A DNA stretch of 64,000 nucleotides from Nemertoderma westbladi (Eukaryota; Xenacoelomorpha; Nemertodermatida; Nemertodermatidae). Under the pieces are notes generated by a model. It had not been told where the DNA came from and did no database searches. It was given only the letters and a program-made list of their open reading frames with translations. The position numbers and the translations under genes were made by a program. Numbering within the stretch: position 1 is the first letter of the stretch; each line of letters begins with the position of its first letter. Where the stretch lies: NCBI GenBank assembly GCA_032718475.1, contig JAUCBJ010003548.1, forward strand, positions 64,001 through 128,000, read 5' to 3'. Below are positions 58,336 through 64,000 of this stretch, piece by piece.

Positions 58336-60267
58336 CCGTTAGTATTAACAGCGAGTTGTTATTTAGCACTTTACAACTTTTGAGGACATTACATCATTGT
58401 ATTGGCCTGTACATTTAGTATTGTAATTGGTGTTATCCGTTAAGAAATGTCCCCTTAGTAGACATTACTTAACGCCGTCATTAGTTACCACGTAAACAAT
58501 TGGTGGAAATTTGCCTAACAGCCAGATAGGCCTACTGCATTACCTACCGGTAGGTGGGGTATAGCTATTAATAATCAGTAGGGTGAGTGAGGGAGACTTG
58601 AAACCCAAAAGTTATAATCGCTCTAAAGAACAGATAAATGAATTTTTCAATGCCGTTTTAACTTTTTCACATTACATTTATGATTGCTATCATTATGGGA
58701 GAGTTTGAGAATTTCAACTCTTAAACTTTTTTAATTAAACCAATCGTATTTTCGGAAAAGCGTCAAGTCTCCCTCAATGGGTGGAGACTTGACACCTAGG
58801 GTGGGAGACTTGAACCCCACCTCGCATTCTTGTAAATTCGTTCAAAAATGCATAAGAAGTGTAATAATTACATGTTCAACATGTCTATTTTCTAGTAGAG
58901 CAGAAAAATTTCAATAAATGCCATTGTTAAATTGTTAAATTATTATCCAAAATTTTATACAAATTTAGGGGGTCGTTCACATGGTTCTCCCAACAAGAAC
59001 TGAATAAATAATAGTTCATCAAAACCGCATTAAAATTTAACGCGGGAAGGTACTTTTTATTAATGAACATTGTTCGCGCTTTTAGACCTTTAGCAGTCTA
59101 ACCTGCCAAATTTAGGTGTCTTCTAGGTTATAAATCGACTTTAGCCTATAACAAGTATTTGATACACATAAGTTACATTAGCCGAAGCCAGCCTATGCGC
59201 GATCATTCACCCACGGTTAAGGGAGACTGGATTCGGATGCTCTGACCTTATTGCGGTGTAGGCCTACTGTACTATTCGATTGATCGTTAATATATAATCT
59301 CTGAAAAATATTATTCACTTTCGGGAAATATTAACAATTCCTTTAGGACGTGGCGCTCTAAGTATGTAAACAGAGTTATGACTTACACTAAACACAACGG
59401 GATGGCTAATGATTCACGTATAAAGCGCATTCTTTAGGAAATGCTTTGTTATCTATCACACTCATGCACACTACCGCACACTGCTGCACACTGATCTGCC
59501 GACCTTCACTAATTTTAATCATAGATAAGGAGAACAGCAACTGACACATGTAGGGTCTATGAAATAGCATTCAATTCACTCCAAAACCACTATAATGTAA
59601 GTCGCAATTGCTATATGTAACCGGTCTCTCTAACCTTCAGTATATCAAGAAGATTGGGGTTTTCTGATTATTTATCGATATTCTCCAAATATAACAACAT
59701 ATCCATCAAATGATAACACTTAATAACCGACAGTAAATAGCAGTAAAATAATGCGGTGTTTGTATGTGATCAGGTTTGACAATATGAGCAGTTTGTGATG
59801 TACTGATAACAGTTATACGTTTCTATGATCAAAGCCGTTCTAATGTTTGGCTAAAGTCTGAAACACAGAATAATTCCACAGCCGATGTTCTGGGCTCAGG
59901 AAAAAAGGTAAACAAAGACCATAATGCATTGCGCGATTTCCCGGAGGCTTCTGTGCAAATAAAATGAAAATCGCTCTGATTGGTCGAGCCGAACAAAGAA
60001 CAAAGAAAGCTCTACGTGGACATATCAGCTGATAGATGTCGTCATCTGAACTACACTGTATCAAGAGTATTTTGGCGTATTGCGAATTAAAATCGCTAGT
60101 TATGTCCGCTAAAGTACACATACAGAAAAATGGCTTTTTATGTCCACTAAAACACCTACACAGTAAGAAAACGGCTTTTTATGTCCGTTAAAACACCTAC
60201 AGAGTACTTTGCGGGGAAAATGACCAGCTAGATCCGCAAAAGCCTTTACAAATATCTTGTATAATTT
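58336..60267. other. non-coding
   Basis: 58570-58820 contains several gggagacttga / tcaagtctccct phrases in both orientations, a likely decayed inverted repeat. Triplicated tttttatgtcc-c-taaaacacctac lies at 60140-60210. No gene seen. Confidence 0.5.
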
Positions 60268-60490
60268 GCAGTTTCTATCACTTATATTATATACAATCAT
60301 TTCGTAATGTTACAATTTTGGAATAAAACTACATACATACTTGTTGCCTAGTATTTTACAGTGTTCTGATCCTCGTGGCTTTATTTTCACTCACTCACTA
60401 ACGTTCGTTCGTGTAACAAAGCCACTCGGATCATCACACTGTAAAGTGCTACTTTACACACAAGTATGTAAGTAAATAGTTAATATTATT
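60268..60490. mobile_element. hairpin MITE, copy 2
   Basis: Nearly identical to 58098-58335 over tgatcctcgtggctttattt, cactcactaacgttcgttcg and tgtaacaaagccactcg. Confidence 0.8.
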
Positions 60491-60703
60491 ATTATCATTG
60501 CCATGAGTAATCAAATTGAAAAGTTATGTCAATGTCCTTCCTTGGCGACCTAACCGAAATAAACACCCTAGCATTTATTATTAGTAGTGCCAGTTGACCA
60601 ATAAGACCAGTTTATATAAACACTATCATTAGAGATACTTAGTGAATAGCTGCGGCATCGAATAGCATTTAACAAAAATAATCCGAAACTAATATATGAT
60701 TTA

Positions 60704-61668
60704 GGCCCGGTTTCTCAAACTAAGTGCCCACTTATCCTAAAATGGCCACTTAAAAATTTTAAATGCCCACTTTGTTAAATGGCCACTTAGTTTAAGTTAA
60801 GTGTTGTTTTTCATAAAACGATAACTACTGTAGCACTTAACTAAGTGGCCACTTTAATAATTTAAGTTAAAGTTTATCCTAAACTGAAAGTTTAATTCAA
60901 TAGTTACCGGATCGGTAGCTAACAGTTCAATCAGTTAAATATGTTCATATGTGAATGGAAGATCAATTTAATTTATTTTTATTACGTCTTAGCAAAGGGT
61001 GAGAACGAAACAAAGACCTAAGACTTTAAAATAATATTAAATAATTTAAATAATAATCATTAAATAATTTTAGCAAGCTAGACCAAGAATAATAGTAGAA
61101 CTCTATATAAAATTCAGTATCGTTATATACTTGTACCGGGTAGGAGTCAATGGCACAAATTGACCGCAAACACAAAATACATTTTAGTGAGTTTGAAAAT
61201 TAATTTAATTTAATTAAAAACATTAAGGGAAAGGAGCAGGTTACAGTGACACGGTGTTTTCTAACCAAAACAAAACAATACACTATACATTATTTTATTT
61301 GCGGTCAATTTGCGCTGAAGATCACTATTTTCACTTGCGATCAATGTGCGCCACGATCTGACTTGTAGAGGATTGAGTTTGATGTTGTTTACTCTCGATT
61401 TTCGTTAATGCCTATTTATAACAAATGGAACAAAAGCCATAACATTAAAGGCACAAAGCAAACACTGCATTTTTTTTATTTATTTAAGTCTTAAGTGGCA
61501 TGATGATAAGGTACCTCCCAGGGTTACTTAAGTTCTCCCTTAAATGTGAAACTTTAAATGGTCCTTTAACTTTTGAGAAACTGCAAATAAATTTAAAGGG
61601 GCACTTAGAAACAAAACACTTAGTTTAAGTGCCCAATTTAAGTTAAGTGAGTTTTGAGAAACCGGGCC
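60704..61668. mobile_element. 965-bp TIR element, TTA target duplication (PIF/Harbinger-like)
   Basis: Ends ggcccggtttctcaaactaa and cttttgagaaaccgggcc-type are inverted, and TTA flanks both sides (60701-60703, 61669-61671). Several aagtggccactt / ttaagtgccc words fill the subterminal regions. No transposase. A 3-bp TTA duplication is typical of PIF/Harbinger; that assignment is inference. Confidence 0.75.
61149..61360. mobile_element. short nested element, GGCACAAATTGACCGCAA ends
   Basis: Left tggcacaaattgaccgcaa and right tgcgatcaatgtgcgcca are imperfect inverted ends, inside the TTA-flanked element. The interior shares ggagcaggttacagtg with 26989-27862 and 9300. A further end-like copy lies at ~21492-21560. 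Confidence 0.6.
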
Positions 61669-61671
61669 TTA

Positions 61672-63248
61672 GTGGAGCTCAATGTAGAATACAAGTTTGG
61701 ATATTTAAAAATGGAGATAGAAAATATAGCTATTTTCTTTCAAATTTAAAATAGCTAGTAATATTAAAAAAAAATTATTCATTTATTAATAATTGTATAT
61801 TCCAAATTGAACACTTTTTTTAAAATTACTAGCTATTTTAAAATAAAAAAAAACTAGCTATAATATGTTCTAGAACATTATATTTTCTATTTTATTTAAG
61901 TTCTAGAATAGTATATGTTAATTTTCCATTGTTGTAGAACTCTTCAATGTTGCCAAGGTAACAATGACATAAGTTTTAAAAATGTAGTGCTATCCGGAAC
62001 TCTAGCCATTTTTAAAGTGGCGATATTTTTACTCTCGATATTTTTAAACACGCGATATTTTTATTCTCGATATTTGTACTCGCGATATTTTTCTATATAA
62101 CCCGTGCTAATGAGCGATTATTCGCCTCGAATCCCTCCATACCCAGCCGTTCAGTGTGGTTGACATTGCTCGTCTGTTGGCTCTGTTGTCGCTCAACCCC
62201 AACCCGTTATATAATTTCTTTCAATTACTGTATTTAACAATTTATTTACAACAAATGTTAAATTAATAAATAATTTATACACTCCATCACCAATTTGACC
62301 ATAAGGTACTATTAACTGTTAAAGTTAGTTGTTATCTATGACTGATATGGAGACGGAGGAATGAATATATTTTGTTTGATGGACTGGTGGTTGGTAGTTA
62401 ATAGCATAGCTAGTATATGGTCACTACCAACCAGTTAATTATGGTGTAAGTTGGTGTAACTCTGTGATGGATGGATATCATTACTATAAAATGAAAGGGG
62501 GGGGGGGGGGGGGGGGGTGGGGTTATTCATTCCTTCCCACCCACCCCGTTACTCGTAACTCCTAAAATTAGAAAACCTAAATTAGAAATTATTTATCGTT
62601 TCAAATTCATACATAACATATCTTGTCACATTTAAGAAGATGCGTCTTGTTGAGCGTGTCAAAATTGCACTAGAGTTTTCAGGTATCATTTGAGATAAAT
62701 AATACAGGTTAGTTAGCACCAATTTCATGTAATCAGTTGTGTTGTTTGAGCGAAAAATAGAATTTATTCTCATTACGGTTCAACGGCATAATCATCATTA
62801 CGGTTTCAACCGTTAGAAAGTCAGCCTTTACAAAATTACAAATGTAATGTTAATAGGTATTCCTGGTAGATTTGCTTTGTACAGTACCTACCTACTCTGA
62901 CCTTTATGATTTAGATTAGATACTGACTGGCCTGGGATTTACTAATTACATTATTTAAACAAATTCAACTGAATATGGTTTAGTTTATGAAATTACATTT
63001 GGCATTCGTTCATATCTACTAAACAACAATATATATTGATTAACTAAGTGGGGTATATTTGGCTCATTCGTTAATAATTAACCAATATCCACTCCCTCAA
63101 ACAAAAATTCATAATAAAGTAAACACCCGGTCATTATGAATATTCTCGGGCGGCTGACACACATTAGGATAATTCATTATCCTAGATTATTTGTTTAATT
63201 TATTAACAATTATTTAAGTAATTATTAACAGCTATACAACTAACCAAG
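61672..63248. other. non-coding with a few small repeats
   Basis: 62025-62095 is the reverse complement of the 38210 repeat (ctcgatatttttaaacacgc, gatatttgtactcgcgat). Poly-G at 62497-62517. No gene seen. Confidence 0.5.
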
Positions 63249-63259
63249 TACGAATATTA

Positions 63260-63947
63260 CTACTACTACTACTACTAGGTCGATCGAACTCGGACAGTGG
63301 AAATGAGATCCTTCCAGGCTTCCCGATTCTCCATAGTTGTCTCAATTTCGTTTCTTTCAAGTTCATTATCCCTTTCAAGTTGATCTATATATGTTATGGC
63401 CGGTCGTCCACGACTACGCTTTCCATGAGTTGGTTGCCAGAAAAGTAGATCTGGTATGACCTCGTCTTTACTTCGCGAGCAGAGCCCACTGAATCTTAAT
63501 CTGCGTTCACGGAGGGTGGTTGATACAGGCGGTATTGTACCATAAAGCTCGGCGTTTGTCATGTGTTGTCTCCAGCTGATGCTTAGGGCTGCCCTTAGTA
63601 GTCTTGTGTAGCAACCATCAATTCGTTGTTCAAGTGATTTAGTCAGTGTCCAGGTCTCACCCCCGTATAAAAATACACTTTCCACTGTGGCTCGAAAGAA
63701 CTTAGTCTTCAGGTGCCTGGAGAGATCTGATTTCTAGATGGTATCCATTTTTGATAGAGCTACCCAAGCCTTTCCTTTCCTAACTTCTATGTCCTTTTTG
63801 CTACTCTCTATCCATGATCCAAGGTACTGGAAGTCGTCGACCTTCCTTAGTTGATTATTATCAATTGTTGTCAAGTTTCCATCAACATTAAAGGCCATGA
63901 ATTCGGTCTTGGTAGCATTTATATGCAATCCAACCTCCTTCGCAGCC
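63260..63947 (-). mobile_element. 5'-truncated non-LTR retrotransposon, second family
   Basis: One - strand frame with a single internal TAG (63734-63736): HINATKTEFMAFN, VDDFQYLGSWI, VRKGKAWVALSKM, [stop]KSDLSRHLKTKFFRATVES, FLYGGETWTLT, LRFSGLCSRSKDE, LFWQPTHGKRSRGRP. The stop replaces the W of a conserved IWKS, so TGG to TAG. The tail is (TAG)n at 63260-63279. TACGAATATTA flanks both sides (63249-63259, 63948-63958). Confidence 0.88.
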
Positions 63948-64000
63948 TACGAATATTATCATAGTACAAATCTGTGGCTGGCCACGAGAAAAGGGACCTT

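Overview
The window is eukaryotic nuclear DNA from an animal. Gene density is low, the DNA is AT-rich, and repeats dominate. One gene is split into phase-1 LDL-receptor class A (LDLa) exons with GT...AG introns, a metazoan pattern. A marine invertebrate, possibly a tunicate, is my guess; nothing in the sequence fixes the species. There is no CRISPR array, operon or prokaryotic gene structure.

Host genes. Two intronless nuclear genes for mitochondrial proteins lie head-to-tail on the + strand at the left edge: a TMEM186/TMEM70/TMEM223-family membrane protein (126-1070) and the ribosome-associated GTPase GUF1 (EF4/LepA family, 1734-3773). On the - strand, five LDLa exons (33784-33903, 9993-10123, 5207-5324, 4869-4997, 4512-4652) have compatible splice phases and look like one gene at least 29 kb long. 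Two further intronless genes on the same strand sit inside its introns: a GT32/DXD-type glycosyltransferase-like protein (7161-8363) and a CYP2-like cytochrome P450 (16029-17495). The P450 is full length but has a TGA at codon 55. Its first exon segment is duplicated at 19997-21487, and that copy is broken by a 1.3-kb fold-back insertion. The last LDLa exon seen still ends in a splice donor, so the gene may continue past the left edge and enclose GUF1 and the TMEM gene as well.

Repeats. Eight sizeable tandem arrays are present: 41 bp (made from the last codons and stop of GUF1), 32 bp, 18 bp, 10 bp (67 units in exact register), 31 bp (3.4 kb, about 109 copies with a higher-order pattern), 39 bp (DAGHW frame, split in two by a retroelement), about 49 bp, and a second unrelated 39 bp array. 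Those with periods divisible by three give long open frames on several strands; these are not genes.

Mobile DNA. A decayed non-LTR retrotransposon lies at 48.4-52.2 kb. Two 5'-truncated, roughly 0.7-kb non-LTR copies (44396-45095 and 63260-63947) have (TAG)n-type tails and 11-12 bp target duplications. Smaller relics, tRNA-derived SINEs and at least six families of terminal-inverted-repeat or fold-back elements are also present. The commonest family has GTGGGGCGAGCC...GGCCCCAC ends and recurs at least seven times; a microsatellite and a 145-bp tandem repeat have expanded inside one copy. The 38.4-41.0 kb stretch holds an unusual interleaved set of inverted repeats.
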